A stretch of DNA of 55,069 nt from Bacillus sp. CHD6a. Lineage in GTDB: Bacteria > Bacillota > Bacilli > Bacillales > Bacillaceae_I. Shown here in pieces: positions 43,456 to 52,941 of the stretch. Each line of letters starts with the position of its first letter. Position 1 is the first letter of the stretch. Below the pieces are notes generated by a model. It was given only the letters and a program-made list of their open reading frames with translations. It did no database searches and had not been told where the DNA came from. Position numbers and translations under genes: made by a program. Location of the stretch: contig NZ_LBMD01000029.1 in the NCBI RefSeq assembly GCF_001293645.1, forward strand, positions 1 to 55,069, read 5' to 3'.

Positions 43456-43806
43456 AGTTGATTTCCGTTTCATGCGCTTCGCTTGCCTGCGGGCGGTTCG
43501 GGAGCCTCCTCGGCTTCGCCGAAGCCACTGAAAAAGACCTTGATTTTGAAATTTTATTAAACACCGCTGTTGATTTCCGCAAATGGCTTCGCTTTCCTAG
43601 GGAAGGTGCTTGAGCCTCCTCGCTTCGCTGCGGGGTCTCAAGCTACCTTTATCTCCCTCAGGAGTCTTCGCCTTTTGCTCCAATCAACAGCTAGAAACCA
43701 ATAAAAACTTTACGTTATCAGTTTTTCAGTGGCCTCGCTTCGCCTGTGGGGTCTCCCCTGTCCCTTCCTCCCGCGGGCGTCTACGCGCCTTTCACTGCAA
43801 TCAACT
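43456..43806. repeat. Palindromic intergenic repeat split by a MITE-like element
   Basis: The outer arms AGTTGATTTCCG and CACTGCAATCAACT, with inner GCGGGCGGTTCGGGAGCC and CCCGCGGGCGTC, belong to the same class as the groES-groEL repeat. A 216-bp element interrupts the loop at 43521-43736. Confidence 0.75.
43521..43736. mobile_element. MITE-like element, 216 bp
   Basis: It begins GAAGCCACTG and ends CAGTGGCCTC. It is bounded by perfect 8-bp duplications GCTTCGCC (43513-43520 and 43737-43744). It is nearly identical to the inner element at 22973-23190 and has no coding capacity. Confidence 0.9.
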
Positions 43807-44008
43807 TTGGGTTAGCATTTACTGAAGGATGTTTTGGGTTGGTTTTTCTAAAAATGGGGTTAGGTAATTAAGGGATTGGTCTTTCTGGAAGTGGTTTTGG
43901 GTAATTAGGTTTGTCCTTTTATGGGTGGTGCGCGGATGCTTTTGAAATGTTACCTATTTTGAAGAAAAACAGGGGGACATCACGCGGTTTAATGGGCTTC
44001 TGGAAAGG

Positions 44009-44229
44009 TTCGGTCAATTCGGTCAGGTGTTCGGACAATTTCCTCTTTTATAAGCAGGGGGTTCGGACATTTAAGGTTGCTGTTCGGCCAACTTTTAACG
44101 AGCTTTGGACAACTCAAAATTTCGTTCGGTCAATTTTGGAGAATCTTCGGTCAACTTTTCCAAATCTTTGGTCACTTTCGGGGAATCTTCGGTCAACTTT
44201 CAAAAATCTTCGGACATTTGGCACGATTG
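44009..44229. repeat. 21-bp tandem repeat array
   Basis: Units begin TTCGG (or TTTGG) at 44009, 44030, 44062, 44083, 44104, 44125, 44146, 44167, 44188 and 44209; spacing is exactly 21 bp except one 32-bp step after 44030. The consensus is about TTCGGtCAActTTnnnnAATC. It lies in the spacer between ydiK and tatC. One frame would read as a seven-residue FGQL repeat, but no ribosome site or full gene supports translation. The adjoining 43820-44000 also has loosely repeated GGGTAATTAGG-type units. Confidence 0.85.
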
Positions 44230-44330
44230 GCCCTGTCATTTGTTCCTATAATCCACCGATCCAATCCACCCAAGTCCATCGCCGCCATGCGACCTGTCCC
44301 AACGGCCCACCTAAATAGCCCTCGCCAAAC

Positions 44331-44376
44331 CAAAAACAAGCCCGCCCCCTTCTCAAAAAGGGACGAGCCTGCCTCA
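44331..44376 (-). terminator. Terminator of the rex/tatA/tatC side
   Basis: Minus-strand AGGCTCGTCCC and GGGGGCGGGCTT pair and are followed by a T-run, just after the tatC stop. Confidence 0.8.
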
Positions 44377-44377
44377 T

Positions 44378-45136
44378 CTAATTATTCATCTTCTCTTCCT
44401 GCTCCATCAACGCTGCCGCTTTCTGCGCTTTTCGATAAGATACACGCGAAATCACAATACTAATCTCATAAAGTATGAACAGCGGGACGGTTACCATCAA
44501 ATGCGAGATCAGTTCTGGCGGTGTAATCAATCCACCGACCACAAGCAGGGCAAAGTAAGCAAACTTACGAATTTGCACCAAGAAGTCTGGTGTAATGAGG
44601 CCTAGTCTTGTTAAAAACATCACAATTACCGGCATTTGAAACAGTAAGCCAAACGGTAGGGTCAGCTGAAACAAGAATTGAAAGTATTCGTTGATTCCGA
44701 TTACCTGGTTTATTTCCAACCGGTCTGCTAGTCTACCCATGAAATCCACGACGAACGGGAATAAAATGAAGTAAGAGAAAGCTAGTCCGCTTAAAAATAG
44801 GAAGATGGATATTGGTATATAGCTTAACGTTACTCTCCGTTCTTTTTCTAACAAGCCCGGGCTGATGAAGGCCCAAAGCTGATAGAGTGTGACGGGGAAC
44901 GTGATAATAAATGCAATTAAAAAGGCAAATTGCATAAAGATCTTGATGGGGTCTGTCATACGAAAGGCGTTCATCGTCAGCTCTTTCGCTTCATCTGTTT
45001 GCTGTAAATAGACAATGATCGGTTCGGCCAAGAAGAAGCCGCCGATTGCCGAAACGAAAAAGAAGGATGCTGTGATGATAATTCTTTTTCGGAGCTCGCC
45101 TATATGGTCATACACCGACATTTCTCTATCTAGCAT
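44378..45136 (-). CDS. tatC: Sec-independent translocase subunit TatC
   Basis: A 252-residue protein with six membrane helices and the TatC start YDHIGELRKRIIITASFFF. Conserved features include the FLLFGLLFQMPV-like core (LPFGLLFQMPVIVMFLTRLG) and the PPELISHLMVTVPLFILYE end. It forms the twin-arginine signal receptor with TatA. Located 17 bp after tatA; equivalent to tatCy. Confidence 0.95.
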   Translation of the reverse strand: MLDREMSVYDHIGELRKRIIITASFFFVSAIGGFFLAEPIIVYLQQTDEAKELTMNAFRMTDPIKIFMQFAFLIAFIITFPVTLYQLWAFISPGLLEKERRVTLSYIPISIFLFLSGLAFSYFILFPFVVDFMGRLADRLEINQVIGINEYFQFLFQLTLPFGLLFQMPVIVMFLTRLGLITPDFLVQIRKFAYFALLVVGGLITPPELISHLMVTVPLFILYEISIVISRVSYRKAQKAAALMEQEEKMNN

Positions 45137-45153
45137 ATATGTTCATCCTTACA

Positions 45154-45345
45154 TTACTTCGTTTCTTCTTTTTTCTCTTTAGAATCGTCGTCATCGGCCA
45201 ATCCTTTAGTTGCGTTTTTGAATTCGCGCAATGTGTTACCTGCTGCTTTCCCTAGTTGAGGCAGCTTGCTTGGACCGAAGATAAGTAGTGCTACAAATAC
45301 AATAAGTAAGAGGCTTCCCATTCCTAATGAACCCATATTTGACAC
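45154..45345 (-). CDS. tatA: Sec-independent translocase subunit TatA
   Basis: A 63-residue protein: one N-terminal membrane helix (LLLIVFVALLIFGPSKLPQLG), the conserved FG hinge, an amphipathic helix (KAAGNTLREFKNATKG) and a charged tail. It supplies the translocation pore with TatC. Equivalent to tatAy. Confidence 0.95.
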   Translation of the reverse strand: MSNMGSLGMGSLLLIVFVALLIFGPSKLPQLGKAAGNTLREFKNATKGLADDDDSKEKKEETK

Positions 45346-45376
45346 CTCCTCGAAATATTCTTATTCTACAACTTTT

Positions 45377-46015
45377 TTACTCGCTTGGATAGTGCTTGAG
45401 AAAATATACCAATGATTGCAGTTCCACCGCCAAATCAATGTGATGGATGCGTATCTCTTCTGGAACATTGATACGTGCTGGTGTAAAGTTCAGTATGCCC
45501 TTTACGCCCTTTTCTACAAGTCTATCCGCTATTGGCTGTGCTACCGGAGCCGGAACCGTCAAGATGGCTACCGTTACATTCTCAGGCATGTGCTCTTCGA
45601 TATCGTCTAAATGATAAACAGGGACCCCTCCGATTTCCGAGCCAATCTTAGACTCGTCCACATCAAAGGCCATCACTATTTTCGTATTATTGTTTTTCAT
45701 AAAATTATAATGTAGGAAGGCGGTTCCTAAATTACCTACACCTATTAGAGTAACATATGTCAATTCGTCTTGGTCGAGCGTTTTCCTGAAAAAAGTTAAC
45801 AAATATTGAACATTATATCCATATCCCTTTTTCCCCAACGCGCCAAAGTAACTGAAGTCCCGGCGAATCGTGGCGCTGTCCACCTTTACCGCTTCACTAA
45901 GCTCCGCTGATGACACGCGCTGCTTGCCGGACGAATGCAAATTTTGGATGAAACGATAATATAACGGCAGGCGCTTAGCCGTTGCCTGTGGAATTTTCAT
46001 TTGTTCGTTATTCAT
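45377..46015 (-). CDS. rex: Redox-sensing repressor Rex
   Basis: A 212-residue repressor. The N-terminal winged helix includes [20 protein letters not shown]. The C-terminal Rossmann fold starts [17 protein letters not shown] and binds NADH/NAD. Rex releases fermentative and respiratory genes when the NADH/NAD ratio rises. I see no Rex operator (TTGTGAA-type) upstream. It lies beside tatA as in B. subtilis. Confidence 0.95.
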   Translation of the reverse strand: MNNEQMKIPQATAKRLPLYYRFIQNLHSSGKQRVSSAELSEAVKVDSATIRRDFSYFGALGKKGYGYNVQYLLTFFRKTLDQDELTYVTLIGVGNLGTAFLHYNFMKNNNTKIVMAFDVDESKIGSEIGGVPVYHLDDIEEHMPENVTVAILTVPAPVAQPIADRLVEKGVKGILNFTPARINVPEEIRIHHIDLAVELQSLVYFLKHYPSE

Positions 46016-46296
46016 TTTACTCCCCCATTTGTCGAACCTGTTTGCCTTTCTATTTTAACATGGAACGAAAACGATTACATTTCTATGTCTATACTAATTT
46101 TTCTGCTTGGAATGGTTGCCCTAAGGGTCCGATGCTCGAAGTTCAGGACTCGGGCCAAAACCGAATTGGGCGATAATCTCAATTTACGGGCAATTCGCCC
46201 AAAACCAGCCCCTCCATTAAAAGCAAGATACCCAAAATCTTGATGTAAACCCCAAAGAAAGATACACTTAACCTAGAATTACTCGAGGTGAAGATG

Positions 46297-48237
46297 ATGA
46301 TTATTTTACAAGTGAATCAGTTGACCAAATACTTTGGCGCTGACCTTATTTTATCGAATATAAAACTAGAAGTACAATCCAAAGATAGAATCGCCCTTGT
46401 TGGACGCAACGGGGCTGGAAAATCTACTCTATTAAAAATCATATCCAATCAGCTTTCCTTTGATTCAGGGGACCTGATTAAACCTAAAGGCGTGTCGATT
46501 GGCTATCTTGCCCAGGACACGGGTTTGCAGACTGAGCGCTCGATCTGGGACGAAATGCTGACCGTATTCACCGGCCTGCGCGAACTTGAAACGCAAATGC
46601 GCACTCTTGAGGCCAAAATGGGAGACCCCGCTTACTTTGAAGACGAAACGCAATACGCTCGCATTCTAAAAGAATACGACGAGGTGCAAGAAGCCTTCAA
46701 ACAAAAAGGCGGCTTTCAATATGAAGCAGATATCCGCTCCGTCCTGCACGGACTGCGCTTTTCCGAATATGACTATGAAACGCCAATTGAAACGCTCAGC
46801 GGCGGACAGCGTACACGACTTGCGCTTGCGAAACTACTTTTAACCAAGCCGGACCTGCTCATACTGGATGAGCCGACCAACCACTTGGATATCGACACCC
46901 TATCTTGGCTAGAAAACTACCTCCAAGGCTACCCTGGCGCGTTGCTGATTGTTTCCCATGACCGCTACTTCTTGGACAAGGTCGTTAACATTGTTTATGA
47001 GATTTCCCGTAAACAGTCCGCTAAGTTCAATGGAAATTACAGCAAGTATCTGGAACAGAAGGCTGAGCAGTATGAGCGCGAGATGAAAATGTTTGAAAAG
47101 CAACAGGACGAGATTGCCAAACTGCAGGATTTTGTCGCAAAGAACCTAGCCCGTGCCTCTACAACTAAGCGTGCGCAAAGCCGTCGCAGGCAGCTAGAGA
47201 AGATGGAAGTGATGGACCGTCCAAAAGGCGATGAAAAATCTGCCTCCATTATGTTTGATATTGACCGCCAAAGCGGAAATGATGTCCTTAAAGCAAGAGA
47301 CTTATCTGTTTCGTATGACACGAGCCCTGTCTTCCGTCATGTGGACTTTTCGATGAGCCGCGGCGACAGTGTTGCACTTGTCGGACCAAATGGGATCGGA
47401 AAGTCTACCTTGTTGAAAACCCTTGTTGGAAAATTAAAGCCGCTCGAGGGCACGTTTTCTTTTGGAGCGAATGTGTCTACCAGCTATTACGATCAGCAGC
47501 AGGCAGACCTCACTTCCAACAAGACCGTATTGGCTGAACTGTGGGATGAGTATCCTCAGAAAATGGAAAAAGAGATCCGCACCGTTCTAGGAAACTTCCT
47601 CTTTTCCGGAGATGACGTCTTGAAGCCTGTATCCACGTTAAGTGGTGGCGAAAAGGCTAGGCTTGCCCTTTCCAAGCTGATGATGGAGCGCTCCAACGTC
47701 TTAATTCTCGATGAGCCTACCAACCACTTGGACTTGGACAGCAAGGAAATCCTAGAGAATGCCTTAATTGATTATCCCGGCACGATCCTTTTCGTTTCCC
47801 ATGACCGTTATTTTATTAACCGGTTGGCGACGAAGGTCTATGAGTTGAGTACCGTCGGAGCAACAGAGTACCTTGGTGACTATGACTATTATGTTGAGAA
47901 AAAAGAAGAAGCATTAGAGCTTGAGCGATTGGAAGCGGAGACGGCTACTTCTAAAGGTTCAAAGGCCGCTTCAGCCACAGTGAATGAGGCACCTGATAAA
48001 ATGAGCTACGAACAGGAAAAAGAAGCAAAGCGCCTTGAACGTCAGCGCAAACGCCGCGTGGAAGAGATCGAAAAAGAAATGGAAGAGCTTGAGCAGAAAA
48101 TCGAGCATAACGAAAGCGAGCTTTGCTTGCCTGAGGTGTATCAGGACCATGAGAAAGTGCTAGAGCTGAATACTGCGAATGAAGCATTTCAAGAAAGGCT
48201 GCTTGCGTTGATGGAGGAATGGGAAGAGCTTGTGTAA
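46297..48237 (+). CDS. ydiF: ABC-F family ATPase (YdiF)
   Basis: A 646-residue soluble protein with two ABC domains: Walker A GRNGAGKSTLLK and GPNGIGKSTLLK; signatures LSGGQRTRLALAKLL and LSGGEKARLALSKLM; and two DEPTNHLD Walker B segments. Between them lies the Arg/Lys-rich linker (NLARASTTKRAQSRRRQLEK) that reaches into the ribosome in ABC-F proteins. A coiled coil ends the protein. The likely role is ribosome-associated translation factor. Start chosen five bases after AGGTGA; upstream ATG or GTG codons are alternatives. Confidence 0.93.
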   Translation: MIILQVNQLTKYFGADLILSNIKLEVQSKDRIALVGRNGAGKSTLLKIISNQLSFDSGDLIKPKGVSIGYLAQDTGLQTERSIWDEMLTVFTGLRELETQMRTLEAKMGDPAYFEDETQYARILKEYDEVQEAFKQKGGFQYEADIRSVLHGLRFSEYDYETPIETLSGGQRTRLALAKLLLTKPDLLILDEPTNHLDIDTLSWLENYLQGYPGALLIVSHDRYFLDKVVNIVYEISRKQSAKFNGNYSKYLEQKAEQYEREMKMFEKQQDEIAKLQDFVAKNLARASTTKRAQSRRRQLEKMEVMDRPKGDEKSASIMFDIDRQSGNDVLKARDLSVSYDTSPVFRHVDFSMSRGDSVALVGPNGIGKSTLLKTLVGKLKPLEGTFSFGANVSTSYYDQQQADLTSNKTVLAELWDEYPQKMEKEIRTVLGNFLFSGDDVLKPVSTLSGGEKARLALSKLMMERSNVLILDEPTNHLDLDSKEILENALIDYPGTILFVSHDRYFINRLATKVYELSTVGATEYLGDYDYYVEKKEEALELERLEAETATSKGSKAASATVNEAPDKMSYEQEKEAKRLERQRKRRVEEIEKEMEELEQKIEHNESELCLPEVYQDHEKVLELNTANEAFQERLLALMEEWEELV

Positions 48238-48255
48238 GTAGGTGAGGGGGATCAG

Positions 48256-48438
48256 ATGAACAAAACTTTTTCAGTCATTTTACTACTTGTTATTACGCTT
48301 AATACGATTAGGTACGCGTCCTATATCTTTACTGGCCCAATAGAAGCTTATTATTTTGTCATGCTGGCTATCAACCTCATCGGATTAGGCTTTGGGATAT
48401 ACTATTTATTTTTCCAAAAGAAAAAACAGCGAAACTAG
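48256..48438 (+). CDS. Small two-helix membrane protein
   Basis: A 60-residue protein with helices TFSVILLLVITLNTIRYASY and FVMLAINLIGLGFGIYYLFF and a Lys-rich cytoplasmic end. GGTGAGGGG precedes the ATG. It follows ydiF by 18 bp in the same direction and is closed by a terminator, so it is probably cotranscribed. The function is unknown. Confidence 0.75.
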   Translation: MNKTFSVILLLVITLNTIRYASYIFTGPIEAYYFVMLAINLIGLGFGIYYLFFQKKKQRN

Positions 48439-48440
48439 TA

Positions 48441-48476
48441 AAAACCGCACAGTTCACGGGACTGTGCGGTTTTTCT
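48441..48476 (+). terminator. Terminator after ydiF operon
   Basis: AAAACCGCACAGT pairs with ACTGTGCGGTTTT, ending in a T-run. It works in both directions by symmetry. Confidence 0.92.
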
Positions 48477-48891
48477 ATATCTCTATCTTGTCGCACTAGA
48501 TATGGTGGAGGCTTTTTTGATCAATACCCAGGGCCTCTCTGTTACCAATCTCTAAACAATTTACCTGTTTTGGTTATAGAGACAGCTTCTCTGCTCCCTT
48601 TTTAGATCAGGTGCATCCGTTTCAGGTGTTGATAAACGTTAAACCACCCACCCAATTAAAAGTTAGGTAACTGGAAAGATTTCTATTTGCCCGAAGCAGC
48701 GTGCTGAGTAGCAAAAGAGTCTTATAGAAGCTATCTATACGACCAAAGCCACTCTCAAAGCAACCCTTCAGTCATATAGAACCCTTCCACATCCACCTAC
48801 TAAAATCCAAAGTTACCAACACCCTGCCCCCAACCCGCACAATTTGTCGAATAAAAAAGGTATCCTGCTGAAGCTTGTCGATTGGCTCCAG
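48477..48891. other. Intergenic stretch without a gene
   Basis: About 415 bp. No ribosome-site-backed frame, no tRNA or riboswitch fold and no clear repeat is visible. It leads into the DnaA-box cluster. Confidence 0.5.
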
Positions 48892-49065
48892 TTACCCACA
48901 TGCTTATACACATATCCACCCTTGTTTTATAAGTTATCAAGATAAATATCCACACTATCCACAAAAATACACAAAGTTATCCACATTTTTTATTCACATT
49001 TCCATGGTTCATTTTAGTGGATATTTGTCTTTCTATCCACATTTAATCCACAGGTTTGTGGATAA
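48892..49065. promoter_or_regulatory. DnaA-box cluster outside oriC
   Basis: Matches to TTATNCACA occur at 48904-48912 (TTATACACA), 48977-48985 (TTATCCACA), 48990-48998 (TTATTCACA) and, on the minus strand, 49057-49065. One-mismatch boxes lie at 48892, 48946, 48955, 49033 and about 49045. This density is far above chance. B. subtilis has such clusters away from oriC that titrate DnaA; I recall one near the gcp (tsaD) gene, the same neighbourhood. Confidence 0.85.
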
Positions 49066-49127
49066 CATTCTGCATTGCCCCTAAAGCCGCTCCCCTCAAC
49101 AAAGCAAGCGCATTCAAGAGGCAAAAG

Positions 49128-49167
49128 AAAAAAGCCTCCCAACTGAACAACGTCAGTTAAAAGGCTT
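49128..49167 (-). terminator. Terminator overlapping the tsaD stop
   Basis: Minus-strand AAGCCTTTTAACTGACG and CAGTTGGGAGGCTT pair and are followed by six T. The tsaD stop TAA lies within the first arm. Confidence 0.85.
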
Positions 49168-50187
49168 CTCAATATCTAAGCCTGGATTGGCATTCAAATC
49201 CATCCCAGATCGCTTTCCTAATCGATACATTACACTACCTACTGTCGCAATCATCGCCGCATTATCCGTACACAAGGATAACGGTGGGATCACCAGGTTT
49301 TTCCCTTCTTTATCCACAGCTTCGTCTAATGCCGCGCGCAACCCTTTGTTTGCCGCTACACCGCCTGCAAGCAACACTTGATTCACGCCGTATTCCTTCA
49401 TCGCACGAATTGTTTTTCCAACGAGCACTTCGATGACGCTCTCTTGGAAGCTTGCCGCAAGGTCCTCAGGGACAATTTCCTCCCCTTTTTGCTTTGCGTT
49501 GTGCAGGGTGTTGATAACTGCTGACTTCAAACCTGAAAAGCTGAAATCATAGGAGTCTTCCTCAAGCCATGCTCTTGGCAGCTTAATAGAAGGTGTCCCT
49601 TCCCCAGCCATACGGTCGATATGCGGGCCACCAGGATAAGGCAGTTGAAGGGTACGTGCCACTTTGTCGTAGGCCTCTCCTACTGCATCATCACGTGTTT
49701 CCCCGATTACTTCAAAAGAACCGTGCTCTTTCATGTAGACAAGCTCTGTGTGCCCACCTGACACGACGAGGGCAAGCAAAGGAAAGTCCAGGTCAGCTAC
49801 CAGCTGATTGGCATAGATATGACCTGCAATGTGATGAACGCCGACAAGTGGTTTTTGATGAGCGAACGCCAGTGCCTTGGCCGCGTTCACACCAATCAAC
49901 AGTGCGCCAACAAGTCCAGGTCCTTCTGTCACTGCAATAGCATCAATGTCTGACATGGTGACGCCGCCCTGTTCCAGCGCTTCTTCTAACACCACCGTCA
50001 TCTGCTCGACATGGTGACGGGAAGCGATCTCTGGTACAACTCCGCCAAAACGCTGATGACTTTCGATTTGGGAGGAGACGATGTTCGCTACGATCTCTTT
50101 TCCATTTTTAATGATCGCGACAGCCGTCTCATCACAGCTCGTTTCAATTCCTAATATTAGTTCGTCTTTTTCTTGATTTCGTTTCAT
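49153..50187 (-). CDS. tsaD: tRNA t6A37 threonylcarbamoyltransferase subunit TsaD
   Basis: A 344-residue Kae1/Gcp protein. The start region [18 protein letters not shown], the metal-binding HHIAGH and the phosphate loops VSGGHTELV and [13 protein letters not shown] are all intact. With TsaB and TsaE it transfers the threonylcarbamoyl group to A37 of ANN-decoding tRNAs. Its ATG overlaps the rimI stop (ATGA), implying coupled translation in the thiL-tsaE-tsaB-rimI-tsaD operon. Confidence 0.97.
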   Translation of the reverse strand: MKRNQEKDELILGIETSCDETAVAIIKNGKEIVANIVSSQIESHQRFGGVVPEIASRHHVEQMTVVLEEALEQGGVTMSDIDAIAVTEGPGLVGALLIGVNAAKALAFAHQKPLVGVHHIAGHIYANQLVADLDFPLLALVVSGGHTELVYMKEHGSFEVIGETRDDAVGEAYDKVARTLQLPYPGGPHIDRMAGEGTPSIKLPRAWLEEDSYDFSFSGLKSAVINTLHNAKQKGEEIVPEDLAASFQESVIEVLVGKTIRAMKEYGVNQVLLAGGVAANKGLRAALDEAVDKEGKNLVIPPLSLCTDNAAMIATVGSVMYRLGKRSGMDLNANPGLDIEKPFN

Positions 50188-50633
50188 ATATTCACCCACA
50201 TCACTAGTGCATCTTCATTGTTATCCACATAGTATTTTTTCCGGATTCCACCGTTTTGGAAGCCGTGTTTCCGGTAGAGCCCCTGTGCCACCACATTCGA
50301 AACCCTTACTTCAAGCGAAACAGTGGTTGCTCCGACCATTTTACAATATTCCATCGCTTTTCCTAGCAAAAGATCCCCAAGCTTACGCCCCCGACAAGCA
50401 GGATCAACGGCAATATTGGTAATCTGCGCTTCTCCCATTACAATCCAGATTCCGCAATATCCAATCACCCGGTCCTCTTCTTTCATCACAAGGTAATGCG
50501 CATATGGATTGTTGGTCAACTCATAATAGAAGGCATCCTTTGTCCAAGGTGTGGCAAATGACTTCAATTCCACTCGGTGCACTCCTTCAATATCGTAGAC
50601 CGTCATTTTCGTTATTCCAATTAAAGAATTCAT
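50184..50633 (-). CDS. rimI: Ribosomal protein S18-alanine N-acetyltransferase
   Basis: A 149-residue GNAT enzyme. The acetyl-CoA loop is [20 protein letters not shown], with [19 protein letters not shown] and the closing [14 protein letters not shown] as in RimI. AGGTGA is placed five bases before the chosen ATG; a GTG nine bases upstream is possible. The gene lies between tsaB and tsaD, its standard Bacillus position. Confidence 0.93.
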   Translation of the reverse strand: MNSLIGITKMTVYDIEGVHRVELKSFATPWTKDAFYYELTNNPYAHYLVMKEEDRVIGYCGIWIVMGEAQITNIAVDPACRGRKLGDLLLGKAMEYCKMVGATTVSLEVRVSNVVAQGLYRKHGFQNGGIRKKYYVDNNEDALVMWVNI

Positions 50634-50642
50634 TCCGCTCAC

Positions 50643-51338
50643 CTATTTTTCTTTACTTTCCAGCCATTTCGCCTCTGCTTCCGCAAGCCTTGTATAGTTC
50701 GGCACGAAGGAATGAGCATCCTCTGCCTCCCTTTTCAAGCCAAGAAAAGCAAGCTCACTTGGTCTTGGGTTATGTTCGCTGACCTGTGCAAAATGCGCTA
50801 GTTCCCCAAGGTACTCTATGATGGTTTCCTTATGGAGGTGCACATCGTTTCCAATGAACAGTACGGGTTCCTGTCTGTCTTTTAACCCTTGCAGCCAGTC
50901 TGTCATCAGGATGTTGACATCTTCCACTTCCGTCATCAACTCGCCGTCCTTGTAACGATACAGCCCCGTGTACACCTGACCTCGTCTCGCATCCTGCAAA
51001 GCACAGATGCTTCCGTCAAAATATCGGCCGTTCGCCGCCACAAGCTCTAAGCTTGAAACGCCAACAAGCGGAATGTTCAACGACCATGCCAACGTCTTCG
51101 CAAGTGTCACACCAATCCTTACTCCCGTATAAGAACCAGGTCCTTTTCCGACCACAATACGCTCCAAATCAGATGGGGCAACATCGCAATCTTGCATCAG
51201 CTTCTCCACTGCCGGCATCGCTCGCAATGAATGATTCTTTTTTACATTTGTCACGAGTTCCCCGATCACTTTTTTTTCATCAACTATAGCTACGCCCAAC
51301 ACATAAGTCGACGTATCAATCGCTAGCACTTTGGTCAT
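50643..51338 (-). CDS. tsaB: t6A biosynthesis subunit TsaB
   Basis: A 231-residue ASKHA-fold protein: VLAIDTSTYVLGVAIV at the start and GKGPGSYTGVRIGVTLAK in the middle, typical TsaB features. It dimerises with TsaD and activates it. The start overlaps the tsaE stop (ATGA). Confidence 0.95.
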   Translation of the reverse strand: MTKVLAIDTSTYVLGVAIVDEKKVIGELVTNVKKNHSLRAMPAVEKLMQDCDVAPSDLERIVVGKGPGSYTGVRIGVTLAKTLAWSLNIPLVGVSSLELVAANGRYFDGSICALQDARRGQVYTGLYRYKDGELMTEVEDVNILMTDWLQGLKDRQEPVLFIGNDVHLHKETIIEYLGELAHFAQVSEHNPRPSELAFLGLKREAEDAHSFVPNYTRLAEAEAKWLESKEK

Positions 51339-51790
51339 TCGATTAACTCCTTACATATAGCTTCATATCTTTCGCCTTTTGGTGTGAGGACAATCTTACG
51401 CTCATCATCTCCATGGTGATAGATATAGATTTCCAGCCGTTCACTTGGTAAAAACTCTTCAATCAGGTGGGCCCACTCTACCACGGTGACGCCTTCTCCT
51501 TCAAAATAATCATCAAACCCCAAGTCCTCTTCACTGTCAGCCAAGCGGTACACATCCATATGATAAAGCGGAAGACGGCCCTGATACTCCTTGATGATGG
51601 TAAAGGTTGGACTGTTCACGTTCCTTTTAATCTCCAGTCCTTTTGCCAAGCCTTTCGTAAAAGTCGTCTTTCCGGCGCCAAGATCTCCTTCTAACAACAG
51701 AACCTCTCCGCCTTCCATCAACCTGCCAAGCGCCTCGGACTTTGCCATCGTCTCCTCAGCTGAATGTGTCATAATCTCCACTTGCAACAT
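51335..51790 (-). CDS. tsaE: t6A biosynthesis ATPase TsaE
   Basis: A 151-residue P-loop ATPase: Walker A LEGDLGAGKTTFTKGLAKG, switch region NVNSPTFTIIKEY, Walker B-like YHMDVYRL and VVEWAHLIEEFLP. It powers reset of the TsaD-TsaB complex. It starts 12 bp after thiL. Confidence 0.95.
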   Translation of the reverse strand: MLQVEIMTHSAEETMAKSEALGRLMEGGEVLLLEGDLGAGKTTFTKGLAKGLEIKRNVNSPTFTIIKEYQGRLPLYHMDVYRLADSEEDLGFDDYFEGEGVTVVEWAHLIEEFLPSERLEIYIYHHGDDERKIVLTPKGERYEAICKELIE

Positions 51791-51802
51791 ATCATCCTAC
51801 TC

Positions 51803-52783
51803 CTAACCTCTATTAAAATGATTATAGCCTTCTTTTTTTAATTCCTGTACAGTGTCATGAGATTTTAAAAAGGCTCGTCCTTCGCCACTAGAGACGGTGC
51901 CTATTTTCGTAATCATGATTCCGGCTCTCCGGCACTCCTCCTGTAGCTTAACCCAGTCCGCCTCAGGAATGGAACCGACCAATTCAAAGTCTTCTCCACC
52001 GGTCATCGCCCATTGAAAGGCTTTTTCCGCACGGTAATTTTGTAAATCTTTACTAATAGGTATTGTTTCCTTATTTATAAAAATATCTACCTGGCTCGCC
52101 TCTGCAATCTCCAAAAGCTCACTTGCCAAGCCGTCACTCACATCGTTTAATGAAACACGTTCAAATTTGCTTAACAACCTTCCCAATGTTACTTGGGGGT
52201 TAGGCCGCTGATGGTACTCAATTAAAGATGGATGTTTAGAAGAAGCGCCCTCATTATGTAAAAGAATATCCAACCCACCTGCTGAATCCCCAACCGTTTC
52301 AGAGACAAACACCACATCTCCCTCTTTAGCATGGGAACGGAGCAGCCGCTTGCCTTCTTCCACTTTGCCGATTACAAAAACACTCAACACCATCGTTTTG
52401 CCGGAAGTCGTGTCCCCGCCAATCAGGTCCATTTCATATTGGTCCCCAAGTGACTTCATGCCATCATAAATCGCTCTTAATTCCTCCTGGCTCCAGCCCT
52501 TAGGAATCGTGATGGAGACTAGATAATACAACGGATATCCACCCATAGCCGCCACATCGCTAATATTAGCTGCCAATGCCTTATACCCGATATCAAAAGG
52601 CTTCATCGTATCACACGTAAAATGAACACCCTCTACCATCGTATCCACACATACGACTTTCTCAAAGCCTTCTTCCACACCAAAGATAGCCGCATCGTCT
52701 CCAATCCCAACCACCTTTTGTGCATGGAACAATCGCTCAGGCTGAATATCCTTGATAAATGCAAATTCATCTGAAATGGACAA
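51803..52783 (-). CDS. thiL: Thiamine-monophosphate kinase
   Basis: A 326-residue PurM/ThiL-fold kinase making thiamine diphosphate from the monophosphate. It shows VVGIGDDAAIFGV, VCVDTMVEGVHF and LIGGDTTSGKTMVL, and the late MTGGEDFELVG loop. The start TTG sits eight bases after GGAG; a GTG three codons upstream is too close to the ribosome site. First gene of the thiL-tsaE-tsaB-rimI-tsaD operon. Confidence 0.95.
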   Translation of the reverse strand: MSISDEFAFIKDIQPERLFHAQKVVGIGDDAAIFGVEEGFEKVVCVDTMVEGVHFTCDTMKPFDIGYKALAANISDVAAMGGYPLYYLVSITIPKGWSQEELRAIYDGMKSLGDQYEMDLIGGDTTSGKTMVLSVFVIGKVEEGKRLLRSHAKEGDVVFVSETVGDSAGGLDILLHNEGASSKHPSLIEYHQRPNPQVTLGRLLSKFERVSLNDVSDGLASELLEIAEASQVDIFINKETIPISKDLQNYRAEKAFQWAMTGGEDFELVGSIPEADWVKLQEECRRAGIMITKIGTVSSGEGRAFLKSHDTVQELKKEGYNHFNRG

Positions 52784-52941
52784 GGTCAACACTCCTCTAC
52801 TTCCGACTGCTACCCACTATTATAGCGAAAGCACCTTCATAAAGAAAATAATTCTGCCACAAAAAGTAGGATTAGGTTTAACCTTCCCATAAAAAGGATA
52901 TGGACAAGAGAACGCTTAAATTTAGAGGAGGAAAATAAGAA

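Noticed and set aside
44009-44229. CRISPR array
   Set aside because: Units are contiguous at 21 bp with degenerate sequence and no unique spacers; no cas genes are nearby.
43911-44463. Open frames through the 21-bp array (FGQL heptad-like proteins)
   Set aside because: The frames exist because 21 is divisible by three. They lack ribosome sites and continue into the tatC terminator and coding strand of tatC.
46130-46230. Rex operator or riboswitch in the spacer between rex and ydiF
   Set aside because: Imperfect GGGC...GCCC repeats are present, but nothing matches the Rex site and no known RNA fold is seen.
48892-49065. Chromosomal origin of replication
   Set aside because: DnaA boxes are present, but no dnaA/dnaN genes or AT-rich unwinding region are found, and the neighbourhood is the tsaD locus.
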